From JASHVB01 sp049522565 (GTDB lineage: Bacteria > Pseudomonadota > Alphaproteobacteria > Acetobacterales > Acetobacteraceae), in NCBI GenBank assembly GCA_049522565.1, contig JBEKNT010000415.1, positions 1 to 11,904 on the forward strand: DNA of 11,904 bases, read 5' to 3'. Position numbers and translations under genes: made by a program. This document shows, piece after piece, positions 5,963 to 11,904 of the stretch (positions within the stretch are counted from its first letter, which is position 1; every line of letters starts with the position of its first letter). The notes beneath the pieces are model-generated. The model saw only the letters and a program-made list of their open reading frames with translations, was not told where the DNA came from and did not search any database.

Positions 5963-7671
5963 TTAGAATGCCACGCTCGCGTCCAGGAATGCGCCGTACC
6001 ACTGCGTTGGAACAAGGTCGCCGGCACCGAGGTGCCGACGCTGCTGGAGAAAGTACTGGTCCCTCGGGTGCTGACCTCCCAGAAGCGGGCGCCTGTGCCG
6101 AGCGTCATCCAGTGGGTTAGCGGATAGGACAAGCGCAGCTCGGCCTGGACGCCCTGGATCACGCCCGACTGGGCGATCGGCGTCACGAGCCCTTGCGACC
6201 CGGGGTAGTTGAGCCGCAACCAATGTGTATCGGTGCCCGCAAGGCCGCCGACCGGCAGCCAGGCGGCACTCGCGGTCAGGCGGATGCCCCGCCAAAGCTG
6301 CGCGTCGGCGGCCAGCCCGAGACGCAGGGCATTCCAGGTCGCATCCTCGGTGATGTCCAGCGCTGAGGACGATACATTGGAACAAACCGAGCTAGTGGCC
6401 GTCTGGAGGCAGCCGTAGGCGTTCATTTGGCTGTTGAAATAACTGTAGCCGACGAAGGGGCCCAATGAAAATTGCCCGGTCCGCAGCAACTTATAGCCGA
6501 TGTCCAAGGTTGCGTAGGACACCGAACCACCGTGCTGCGACGATTGGGTGGACGAATACGGCGTGACGGCTGGCGGAAAATCCTCGTCCTTGAGCTGTCC
6601 CTCGTTCATTGCGCCGACGCCGGCGAACCCGGTCACAAAGAGCCCGACCGGGTGGTCGATCCGGCCGAACACCTCGGCGGCATGGGCCTGCAAGCCGGAA
6701 TAGGTCAGGATCGAATTCACGTGGGAGCTGTCCCCCTGGTAGAGGTGATACTTCATCGAGCCGAGGCTGAAGAAGTACCGGGTGCCGAGTTCGTACGACA
6801 TGCCGGTCAGCCAGTTCGGCAGGTCCTGGTCAAAGCGGGGAGCATTGCCGGGCGGCGCAGCGGACGTCGTGCCGAAGCGGTGGGTGACGCTGACGCGGAG
6901 CATGTCCCCGCGCAGGCCGAGATCGGTCTGCGTGTGATACGCCGAGAGCATCGCGGGGTAGCCGTCGACGGTCGTGCCTTCGAGATGGTAGTGCAGGTAT
7001 TCGGCGCCGAGCAGCCAGCCGCTGATGACGGCGTATTGCGCGCCCGCGCCCAGGGCCCATCCGGGCTGCACCACGGACCGGCTGCCGGAAAAGCTGCCGC
7101 CGGGAAACCCGGGCGACGCCCCGGAGTTGAGCGACGCGCTGGAGCTTGTGCCGCCGATGGCGAGCCCGCCGGTGGCATAGACCAGGGCGTCCGGCGTCAC
7201 CAGGTAGCCGGCGCGCCCCCGCAGCGTCGCCAGCCATTCAAGATCGGTCTGCCGCGTGGACTCGAAGACCGCGCCCCCCGAGTGCTGCGTCACGCCGGAC
7301 GTGGTGCCGGATGCATCGATATGGCCAAAGTCGGCGTCGGCGGCTGAGCCGAAGACGAAGGGACCGATCTGCCAGTCGTAGCCGATGCCCAGGCCGCCCG
7401 TCAGTCCCTCGGGACTGAGGGAAGAATTGAGCGGCGAATCCGGTGAGACCGAGAGGTCCGTCCCAACGCGCAACGAGGTTTGGGTCACGCCGGTGCTGCC
7501 AAAGTTGGAGCCGATGTTGACGCCGACATAGGGGCCCTCCCAGGCGGACGCCGGGTCCGGATCGGGTCCGCCGGCGGCGTGGGTCGGCGTGGCCAGGCAG
7601 ATCGCCAAGAGCACGCCGAGCCAGACGGGCCTGGCTGTTGGCGCGGCGGCATGTCCTGTTGTGCTTGGCAT
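5785..7671 (-). CDS. Double beta-barrel outer-membrane protein with a frameshift near its end
   Basis: As it stands the frame encodes 628 residues. A signal peptide (WLGVLLAICLATPTHA, cleavage after about residue 32) precedes a first barrel of the Omp25/31 type (AWEGPYVGVNIGSNFG at 43-58, ending LRVSVTHRFG near 258-267). A second barrel-like region runs from MSYELGTRYFFSLG (291) through FGRIDHPVGLFVTGFAGVG (335-353) and TDTHWLRL to GTGARFWEVSTRG (525-537). After FQ (554-555) the frame leaves the barrel: the -1 frame instead gives QWYGAFLDASVAF and a stop at 5963, a proper terminal strand ending in Phe. The remaining 70-odd residues are basic and come from read-through into an intergenic repeat. 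ATG 7669-7671 is preferred over the upstream GTG 7743 because a GAGGAGGGGG site precedes it and it gives a cleaner signal peptide. It may be a pseudogene, or the base missing near 6004 may be an assembly error. Its exact function is unknown. Confidence 0.85.
   Translation of the reverse strand: MPSTTGHAAAPTARPVWLGVLLAICLATPTHAAGGPDPDPASAWEGPYVGVNIGSNFGSTGVTQTSLRVGTDLSVSPDSPLNSSLSPEGLTGGLGIGYDWQIGPFVFGSAADADFGHIDASGTTSGVTQHSGGAVFESTRQTDLEWLATLRGRAGYLVTPDALVYATGGLAIGGTSSSASLNSGASPGFPGGSFSGSRSVVQPGWALGAGAQYAVISGWLLGAEYLHYHLEGTTVDGYPAMLSAYHTQTDLGLRGDMLRVSVTHRFGTTSAAPPGNAPRFDQDLPNWLTGMSYELGTRYFFSLGSMKYHLYQGDSSHVNSILTYSGLQAHAAEVFGRIDHPVGLFVTGFAGVGAMNEGQLKDEDFPPAVTPYSSTQSSQHGGSVSYATLDIGYKLLRTGQFSLGPFVGYSYFNSQMNAYGCLQTATSSVCSNVSSSALDITEDATWNALRLGLAADAQLWRGIRLTASAAWLPVGGLAGTDTHWLRLNYPGSQGLVTPIAQSGVIQGVQAELRLSYPLTHWMTLGTGARFWEVSTRGTSTFSSSVGTSVPATLFQRSGTAHSWTRAWHSNVLTLTLVARPQVSLLRRSAPRKKQLLLPLWEGEPPYLRRPPQFHPGRVGRHRPVVNSQ
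5963..6004 (-). other. Out-of-frame original C-terminus of the outer-membrane protein
   Basis: Fourteen codons on the minus strand read QWYGAFLDASVAF and TAA (5963-5965). The alternating aromatic/hydrophobic pattern with a terminal Phe is the classic last strand recognised by the BAM assembly machinery. It is in the -1 frame relative to the 5785-7671 reading frame, so one base is missing (or two are extra) in the gene near 6004-6010. There is no homopolymer longer than two bases at the junction. Confidence 0.75.
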
Positions 7672-7977
7672 CGGCGGCTTCCCCCTCCTCGCTGCGCCGG
7701 CCGCGTCATGCTGCGCCGTGGCTGTGTTCGGCGTCCCGCGCACGGCCCGTCCCGCCTGCGTGACGGGTCAGGTCTGCGCGAAAATGCCGCCTGAGCCAGC
7801 GCGCACTGCGACAGAGATCATGGCAAACCATAGGAAAGCTGTTGGTTGGAGCGGAGGCAAGCCGCTACCCGACGACGCCGGGGCGAGGTTCGGATAGGGG
7901 GGCGGTGCGGCCGACCCGACGGTCAGGGTGCGGCGCCGCTATGCAGCTGCGCCATCGCGGCCCAACCGGCCAACGCG
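7672..7977. other. Non-coding stretch between the outer-membrane protein and DUF2254 genes
   Basis: Both flanking genes are on the minus strand; this is the leader of the outer-membrane protein gene and the 3' side of DUF2254. The only clear signal is the strong GAGGAGGGGG ribosome binding site at about 7682-7691 (minus strand). I see no convincing promoter hexamers, terminator, RNA gene or repeat. Confidence 0.5.
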
Positions 7978-9294
7978 TCAGCCCCGCAGCCTCTCTTCGA
8001 CGCCCGCCAGCCGTTGCCGCAGCCGCGCCACGTCCGCCTCGCCAAGTCGCTCGGCACACCCCTCGACCACACGGCGCGCCCGCGCCAGCAAGGCGGCGCG
8101 CACATCGCTGCGTTGCACCGTGCCGGCGATGTCGCCGATCGCCCGCAGCAGCCGCAGGCTCACCGCGAGATCCGTCACCGCGTAGTGCCGGATCTGCTCC
8201 AGCGCCGTATCGAGCATCGCCTCGGCGCCGATCCACGGCACCACCACCCGCGCCACGTGCGGCGGATCGAACAGCACCGAGTCCGGCGGCGCGCGGCCCA
8301 GCCAACGAATGAGAATACGGCTGAGCTGGTCGATGCAACTGATCGCCGTGCTGGGGTCGTTCACCGCCGGCGAGATCGCCCGCAGCGCGATATCGACGAT
8401 CTGGATGACGCCGAACTCCACGTCCTGCTGCAGCGTGCGGGTCGGTCCGATATCGAACGCGGCGAGGATCTCCGCGGCGCGCACCGGGTTGATGCGGTCC
8501 TCGCGCGACACCAGCAGCAGCGTCACGCCGGCCGGGATGAACTGACCGACGCCGCGCTCCACCCGGATGCGGATGCGCCAGGATTTCGCCAGGTACAGCA
8601 GCCGTCCGGTATCGACGAAGCGGATATAGCCCGACCGCTGGTTCAGGATCGGCGTGGCGTCCGCTTCGGACGGCGGCGCCTGGACCATCGGTTCGAACCG
8701 CCCCCGCGGATGCGGCATCAGCTCGTCGATCACCAGTTCGGTTTCCCGTGCGATGCGATCGACGATGTGGTTGACGCTGATCGACTGCGAAATGTGGTGG
8801 ATGAAGAACACCAGCCAGCCGACCGCGACCAGCGCCAGCAGCATGGCGCCGGTGACGGTGACCACCGGCACGAACGGCACCGGCAGCGAGCGCGCCGCCG
8901 GCAGCGCCGCCATGCAGTAGCAGAACGTGCCGAGGAACACCCCCAGCGTCCATTGCGTGCCGCGGTCGCGCACGAAGCCGATCAGGATGCGGGGAGAAAA
9001 CTGCGTCGAGGCCAGCGTCAGCGTCATCAGCAGCATGGCGAAGACGATGGAGACGACGGTCATGATCGAGGTGGCGATGGCGCTCAGGATCACCTGCGCC
9101 ACCTGCGGGTCCTGCCGCGAGGGGAACAGCGTCGCCGGCACCCACGCGCCGAGCGCCGGGATTTGCTCCTCCAGCGAGGACAGCACGGCGCCCACCGCAC
9201 CGAGCGCCAGCGCGATGACGAACGGCCGAACCAGAAAGCCGCCGCGCAACGCGTAGGCGATGGCGCGGAACAGCAGGGGGAGCCTTCGGTGCAT
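7978..9294 (-). CDS. DUF2254 family integral membrane protein
   Basis: A predicted inner-membrane protein of about 438 residues from ATG 9292-9294. Four membrane segments fill the N-terminal part (about 21-40, 68-94, 114-132, 141-166). The family hallmark LASTQFSPRIL (95-105), followed by FVRDRGTQWTLGVFLGTFCYC, lies between segments 2 and 3. The long C-terminal part (from about 170) is cytoplasmic-type sequence with FGVIQIVDIALRAISPAVND, a stretch typical of DUF2254. Function is not established for the family. The frame stays open upstream to TTG 9417, but those 41 codons are a low-complexity Arg/Pro/Ser stretch, so the later ATG is preferred even though it has no clear ribosome binding site. 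It is divergent from the SOUL gene at 9775 across 480 bp holding a large inverted repeat. Composition matches neighbours. Confidence 0.9.
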   Translation of the reverse strand: MHRRLPLLFRAIAYALRGGFLVRPFVIALALGAVGAVLSSLEEQIPALGAWVPATLFPSRQDPQVAQVILSAIATSIMTVVSIVFAMLLMTLTLASTQFSPRILIGFVRDRGTQWTLGVFLGTFCYCMAALPAARSLPVPFVPVVTVTGAMLLALVAVGWLVFFIHHISQSISVNHIVDRIARETELVIDELMPHPRGRFEPMVQAPPSEADATPILNQRSGYIRFVDTGRLLYLAKSWRIRIRVERGVGQFIPAGVTLLLVSREDRINPVRAAEILAAFDIGPTRTLQQDVEFGVIQIVDIALRAISPAVNDPSTAISCIDQLSRILIRWLGRAPPDSVLFDPPHVARVVVPWIGAEAMLDTALEQIRHYAVTDLAVSLRLLRAIGDIAGTVQRSDVRAALLARARRVVEGCAERLGEADVARLRQRLAGVEERLRG

Positions 9295-9452
9295 GGTGCC
9301 GTGCGATGTGGGGGAAGGCGGTCGTCGGATCCGCGAGGCCGCCGCTGGAGTGCGCATCATCGCGGAAAACCGCGTGGCATTCCAGGCGAAGCGGTGCGAT
9401 CGGACATCGGCTGCCAATTACGGCGCCAGGCAGCGGGCCGTCCGCTCCCAAT

Positions 9453-9533
9453 GCGTCATGGCCGGCGCGACCCGCGCTTTTCCCCGCGGCCGGCGGCGGG
9501 TCGTGGACGGCCGACCTGCGCCGGCCATGACGC
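9453..9533. repeat. 81-bp inverted repeat with perfect 16-bp arms
   Basis: GCGTCATGGCCGGCGC (9453-9468) is exactly inverted as GCGCCGGCCATGACGC (9518-9533). Nested inside, CGACCCGC (9468-9475) pairs with GCGGGTCG (9496-9503), so the single strand could fold into one long interrupted hairpin. The TCATGGCCGGC core resembles a common alphaproteobacterial intergenic palindrome. No flanking target duplication is visible. Confidence 0.65.
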
Positions 9534-9555
9534 TGCGCCGACCTTCGGCGATAAT
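9527..9555 (+). promoter_or_regulatory. Possible sigma-70-type promoter facing the SOUL gene
   Basis: ATGACG (9527-9532), a 17-base spacer and GATAAT (9550-9555) each match the -35 and -10 consensus at 4 and 5 of 6 positions. The -35 box lies in the right arm of the inverted repeat. The leader to the SOUL ATG would be long, about 215 bases, which lowers confidence. Confidence 0.3.
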
Positions 9556-9774
9556 GACGATGCGCCGCATCGGGCGGCACAGTGCACGCCATCACGCGTG
9601 CACCAGCATGACATTGCTATGCCGGTCGCGCCTGTGCAGGATCGAATTTATATGCACCGGCGATCAGATTGGCAGGCAGTGCGCCCGCCGCAGGATCCGC
9701 CGCATGCATTGCCCCGTCGCTCGCCACCGCTGCGCCCGCTCACAGTCGGCCACGCGCAGCGCCGCCGTCATCGC

Positions 9775-10398
9775 ATGAGCGCGGGCAGCGACACGGCAGG
9801 CTTTGCCGCCGGCCGCCGCCTGTGCGCCCGCCTGGAGCAGTTTGTCGCGCGCTGGCTGCCGGTCGATCGGCGGGTGCTGCGCCGCAGCGCATCGCCCAGG
9901 GAGTCGCTGATCGTCGCTCTGGGGCCGGTCGAGCTGCGCCGCACCCGCGCCGGCTTTGTGGCCCGCACCACGGTGAAGGGCGAGCGTGACGTGGCCTTGC
10001 AGACCGCACTGCTGCGATTGGCCGACTACGCCGCGGGGCATAATCGCGCAGGGCTTGCCGTGACCACGGCCAAGCCTGTCACGCAACGGTCCGGCGCACC
10101 CGGCACGTGGCTGGTGCAGATCGGCCTGCCCGGTCTCTACACCGCATCCGCCGCCCCCATGCCGCGCAGCGGCAAGGTCCGGATCATACCCCAGCCGAGC
10201 GAAATCCTCGCAGTCATCCGCCTGCCCGGCCGGCCGCGGGACGCTGCGCTCGCCCGTGGCGAAGCCGCCATCCGTGCCGCCATCGCCGTCGGCACGTGGC
10301 GGGCGTCCGGCCCCCCGCTGCTTCGTCTGCATGCGCCGCCCGGCCTGCTGCCCTGGACCGGCGGCTACGAGGTCGCGCTCGCCGTTACCCGGGCCTGA
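9775..10398 (+). CDS. SOUL family haem-binding protein
   Basis: A protein of 207 residues from ATG 9775-9777. The SOUL domain is visible as RESLIVALGPVELRRTRAGF (42-61), ALLRLADYAAGHNRAGLAVTTAKPV (78-102, equivalent to the family's RLAxYIxGxN and MTxPV stretch), TWLVQIGLP (111-119), KVRIIPQPSEILAVIRLPG (134-152) and the closing GGYEVALAV (196-204). SOUL proteins are small, usually cytosolic proteins that bind haem or tetrapyrroles; their role in bacteria is largely undefined. There is no signal peptide. The frame is open far upstream (to 7846), but that part is the antisense of DUF2254 and is not protein-like; the domain fits the 9775 start, which lacks a clear ribosome binding site and could be leaderless or weakly translated. 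Its stop is 46 bp before the next gene on the same strand, so a two-gene operon is possible. Confidence 0.85.
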   Translation: MSAGSDTAGFAAGRRLCARLEQFVARWLPVDRRVLRRSASPRESLIVALGPVELRRTRAGFVARTTVKGERDVALQTALLRLADYAAGHNRAGLAVTTAKPVTQRSGAPGTWLVQIGLPGLYTASAAPMPRSGKVRIIPQPSEILAVIRLPGRPRDAALARGEAAIRAAIAVGTWRASGPPLLRLHAPPGLLPWTGGYEVALAVTRA

Positions 10399-10444
10399 GC
10401 GCCGGGGTGGCTCCAGCGGCATCCTTCGCCGCGGCAGCAACAGG

Positions 10445-11353
10445 ATGAAGGGCCGTTGCCTGATGATAAAAACCAGCAGTTTCTGTGCCGGCCTGTTATT
10501 GCTCCTGGCCGCCGGCAGCATGAGCCGCGCCGGGGCGCAGAGCGCGACGGATACCGCAGCGAGCGCGCCGGACAAATCGGATTATACGTTGTTCGATCCA
10601 GCGCCGGACGATCAGATGCGCAGTTTCTGCACCGATCGGCCGCCCAAGGCCAATCTGCCCTGCACCGTCGATGCCGGGCATTTGCAGTACGAATCCGATT
10701 TGCTCAACTGGACTGGTTCGCAAACCGGTGGCGTGACGACGAACACCTGGTTGTTCACCAACCCCACCCTCAAGCTCGGCCTCACCAACAGGATCGATCT
10801 GGAACTCAACATGGCTCCGGTCGAGACCGTTACCAGCAGGAGCGCACTCGCCAAGCAAAGCCTGACCGGTATCGGCGACCTGTTCGTCCGGACCAAGGTG
10901 AACCTGGCCGGTCCGGAGGGAGGCGACTTTCAACTGGCGATCATTCCATACGTGAAAATCCCGACCGCCAGACCCGGCATCGGCAACGGCGCAGTGGAAG
11001 GCGGCATGATCGTGCCGGTGTCGTTCGCCCTGCCGTGGGATTTCACCCTGCTGTTCGACCCCGAGATCGACCTGCTGCGCAATGCCGCGAATAACGGGCG
11101 ACACGCGAATTACCAGATGCTCGGAAATTTGAGCCATGCGTTGTCCGGCAGTGTCACCGGATATGTCGAACTCTGGGGCCAGGCGGACAACGACCCCGCA
11201 AGCCCGACGAAACAGGCGTCGCTCGACCTGTCCGTGTCGTGGATCGCATGGCCGAACCGGCCGAACCTGCAGTTCGATACCGGGGTCAATATCGGCCTGA
11301 CCTCGGCGACACCGAGGTTGCAGGCTTATATCGGCATATCGCAGCGCTTCTGA
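10445..11353 (+). CDS. Exported outer-membrane protein of the MetA-pathway/transporter type
   Basis: A protein of 302 residues with a signal peptide (FCAGLLLLLAAGSMSRAGA, cleavage near residue 31) and a mature part of amphipathic beta-strands ending in Phe (YIGISQRF), as expected for an outer-membrane barrel. NTWLFTNPTLKLGLTNRIDLEL (about 100-121, start of the barrel), GIGDLFVRTKVNL (142-154) and IIPYVKIPTA (166-175) match the Phenol_MetA_deg family (PF13557), often annotated as 'transporter'; its substrates are generally unknown. Two cysteines (62 and 73) in the early mature part could form a disulfide. ATG 10445 is given, but ATG 10463 with AAGGG 10 bases upstream is equally likely and only shortens the signal peptide by six residues. 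It follows the SOUL gene by 46 bp on the same strand. Composition matches its neighbours. Confidence 0.85.
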   Translation: MKGRCLMIKTSSFCAGLLLLLAAGSMSRAGAQSATDTAASAPDKSDYTLFDPAPDDQMRSFCTDRPPKANLPCTVDAGHLQYESDLLNWTGSQTGGVTTNTWLFTNPTLKLGLTNRIDLELNMAPVETVTSRSALAKQSLTGIGDLFVRTKVNLAGPEGGDFQLAIIPYVKIPTARPGIGNGAVEGGMIVPVSFALPWDFTLLFDPEIDLLRNAANNGRHANYQMLGNLSHALSGSVTGYVELWGQADNDPASPTKQASLDLSVSWIAWPNRPNLQFDTGVNIGLTSATPRLQAYIGISQRF

Positions 11354-11371
11354 CCTGCCAAACAGCCGCTT

Positions 11372-11385
11372 GCGGCAGAGGCCGC
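11372..11385. terminator. Short GC hairpin between convergent genes
   Basis: GCGGC (11372-11376), AGAG loop and GCCGC (11381-11385) make a 5-bp perfect stem about 20 bases after the stop of the outer-membrane protein gene and 16 bases before the stop of the converging oxidoreductase gene. Only TT follows, so termination is suggested by position rather than by a U-tract. Confidence 0.3.
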
Positions 11386-11400
11386 TTCAACGGAGCGCCG

Positions 11401-11904
11401 TTATCCCGTCACCGCGTGATGCCCGGCGATGTAGCCCTGGCAGGTGGCGCGGGCCAGGCCGTGCTGGCTGAAGCCGCCCGCCGATTCACCGCCGCAATAC
11501 AGGCCGGGGATGACATGGCCGTGCATATCCATCACCTGGCAATGCGCGTTGATGCGCAAGCCCATGCGGGTGTCGTGGATCACCGGCGTCGCCCAGGCGG
11601 CGTAGAATGGCGGCGTGGCGATCTTGTAGAGCGGCTTCGGTTTGCCGAAGTCGTCATCCGTGCCCGACTCCACGAACGAATTATAGCGCGCCACGGTGCG
11701 TTGCAGATTGTCCGGCGGCATCGGCACGCGCTGATACCGCATCACGATCTTCCCGGCGAGATCGGCCAGCGTATCGGCGGTGAAGAAGAAGCCTTGTGCC
11801 ATGTCGACATGCGGTGGCGCGGGGTGCCAATGCTCGCGGGTCGCCGCGTCCGCATCGAAGATCGCCCAGATCGGACCGCCGCCGTTATGCCCGTCGCCGA
11901 TCCC
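11401..11904 (-). CDS. FAD-binding oxidoreductase (fumarate reductase/succinate dehydrogenase flavoprotein-like), C-terminal 167 residues
   Basis: The minus strand is open from the right edge to TAA 11401-11403. The visible part reads GIGDGHNGGGPIWAIFDAD at the edge, then FFFTADTLADLAGKI, an ARYNSFVESGTDDDFGK stretch, PFYAAWATPVIHDTRMGLRI and finally VIPGLYCGGESAGGFSQHGL with ATCQGYIAG. This is the C-terminal end of the FAD_binding_2 family: the capping domain followed by the returning FAD-binding segment, where GLYCGGESAGG contacts the cofactor. Family members reduce or dehydrogenate C=C bonds (fumarate reductases, 3-ketosteroid dehydrogenases); which one cannot be told from this part. The N-terminal dinucleotide-binding GxGxxG lies outside the window. 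An ATG at 11800-11802 exists but is internal to the domain. It converges with the gene ending at 11353. Confidence 0.9.
   Translation of the reverse strand, partial: GIGDGHNGGGPIWAIFDADAATREHWHPAPPHVDMAQGFFFTADTLADLAGKIVMRYQRVPMPPDNLQRTVARYNSFVESGTDDDFGKPKPLYKIATPPFYAAWATPVIHDTRMGLRINAHCQVMDMHGHVIPGLYCGGESAGGFSQHGLARATCQGYIAGHHAVTG

Larger units (their letters stand above)
9295..9774. other. Non-coding stretch between divergent DUF2254 and SOUL genes
   Basis: It holds a large inverted repeat (9453-9533), a plausible plus-strand promoter overlapping its right arm (9527-9555), and a tiny CGCGG-AAAA-CCGCG hairpin at 9361-9374. From 9556 to 9774 I find no protein-like frame, RNA gene or repeat, and no clear ribosome binding site before the ATG at 9775. 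Confidence 0.5.

Noticed and set aside
7671..7743. Upstream GTG start for the outer-membrane protein
   Set aside because: It adds 24 residues before the signal peptide, with no better ribosome binding site; ATG 7671 has a strong site and gives a normal signal peptide.
7900..7975. Possible terminator after DUF2254 (GACCCGACGGTCAGGGT region)
   Set aside because: The best stem is only about 4 bp with no T-tract.
9295..9417. TTG or early ATG starts for DUF2254
   Set aside because: The added 20-41 residues are low-complexity and not membrane-like, and no ribosome binding site supports them.
7846..9774. Long plus-strand open frame upstream of and in frame with the SOUL gene
   Set aside because: It is the antisense of DUF2254 and then non-coding DNA; composition is Arg/His/Gln-rich. 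Only the part from 9775 carries SOUL motifs.

Overview
The window is GC-rich throughout, with gene content and intergenic repeats that suggest an alphaproteobacterium, probably of the Acetobacteraceae (inference; no rRNA or other taxonomic marker is present). Supporting signs are a DUF1491 gene (a family known mainly from Alphaproteobacteria), an Omp25/31-style outer-membrane barrel, and dispersed palindromes built on CATTGC and ATGGCCGGC cores. I see no rRNA, tRNA, CRISPR array, integrase or transposase.

Layout. 1-1612: two closely related luciferase-like flavin monooxygenase genes in head-to-head orientation (the left one runs off the window), separated by about 105 bp that hold a palindrome. 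1653-1994: DUF1491 protein, minus strand. 1995-2434: non-coding, with a dispersed repeat. 2435-3456: a minus-strand two-gene unit in which a PIN/VapC toxin overlaps the end of a protein that looks like a VapB toxin-binding tail fused to an unrelated N-terminal domain; it has its own good promoter. 3552-5561: parE, topoisomerase IV subunit B, complete. 5783-7671: a double beta-barrel outer-membrane protein whose last strand has been put out of frame, so the reading frame runs on into a repeat. 7978-9294: DUF2254 membrane protein. 9295-9774: non-coding, with a large inverted repeat. 9775-11353: SOUL-type haem-binding protein followed by an exported MetA-like outer-membrane protein, plus strand. 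11401-11904: C-terminal part of a FAD-binding (fumarate reductase-like) oxidoreductase, minus strand.

The genes do not form one pathway; this is a mixed chromosomal region with parE as the one core gene. The points most worth a second look are the domain-swapped antitoxin of the PIN module (2842-3456), the frameshifted outer-membrane protein end (near 6004), and the palindrome that buries the ribosome binding site of the left monooxygenase gene (536-573). All statements come from reading the sequence by eye; no database search was possible.
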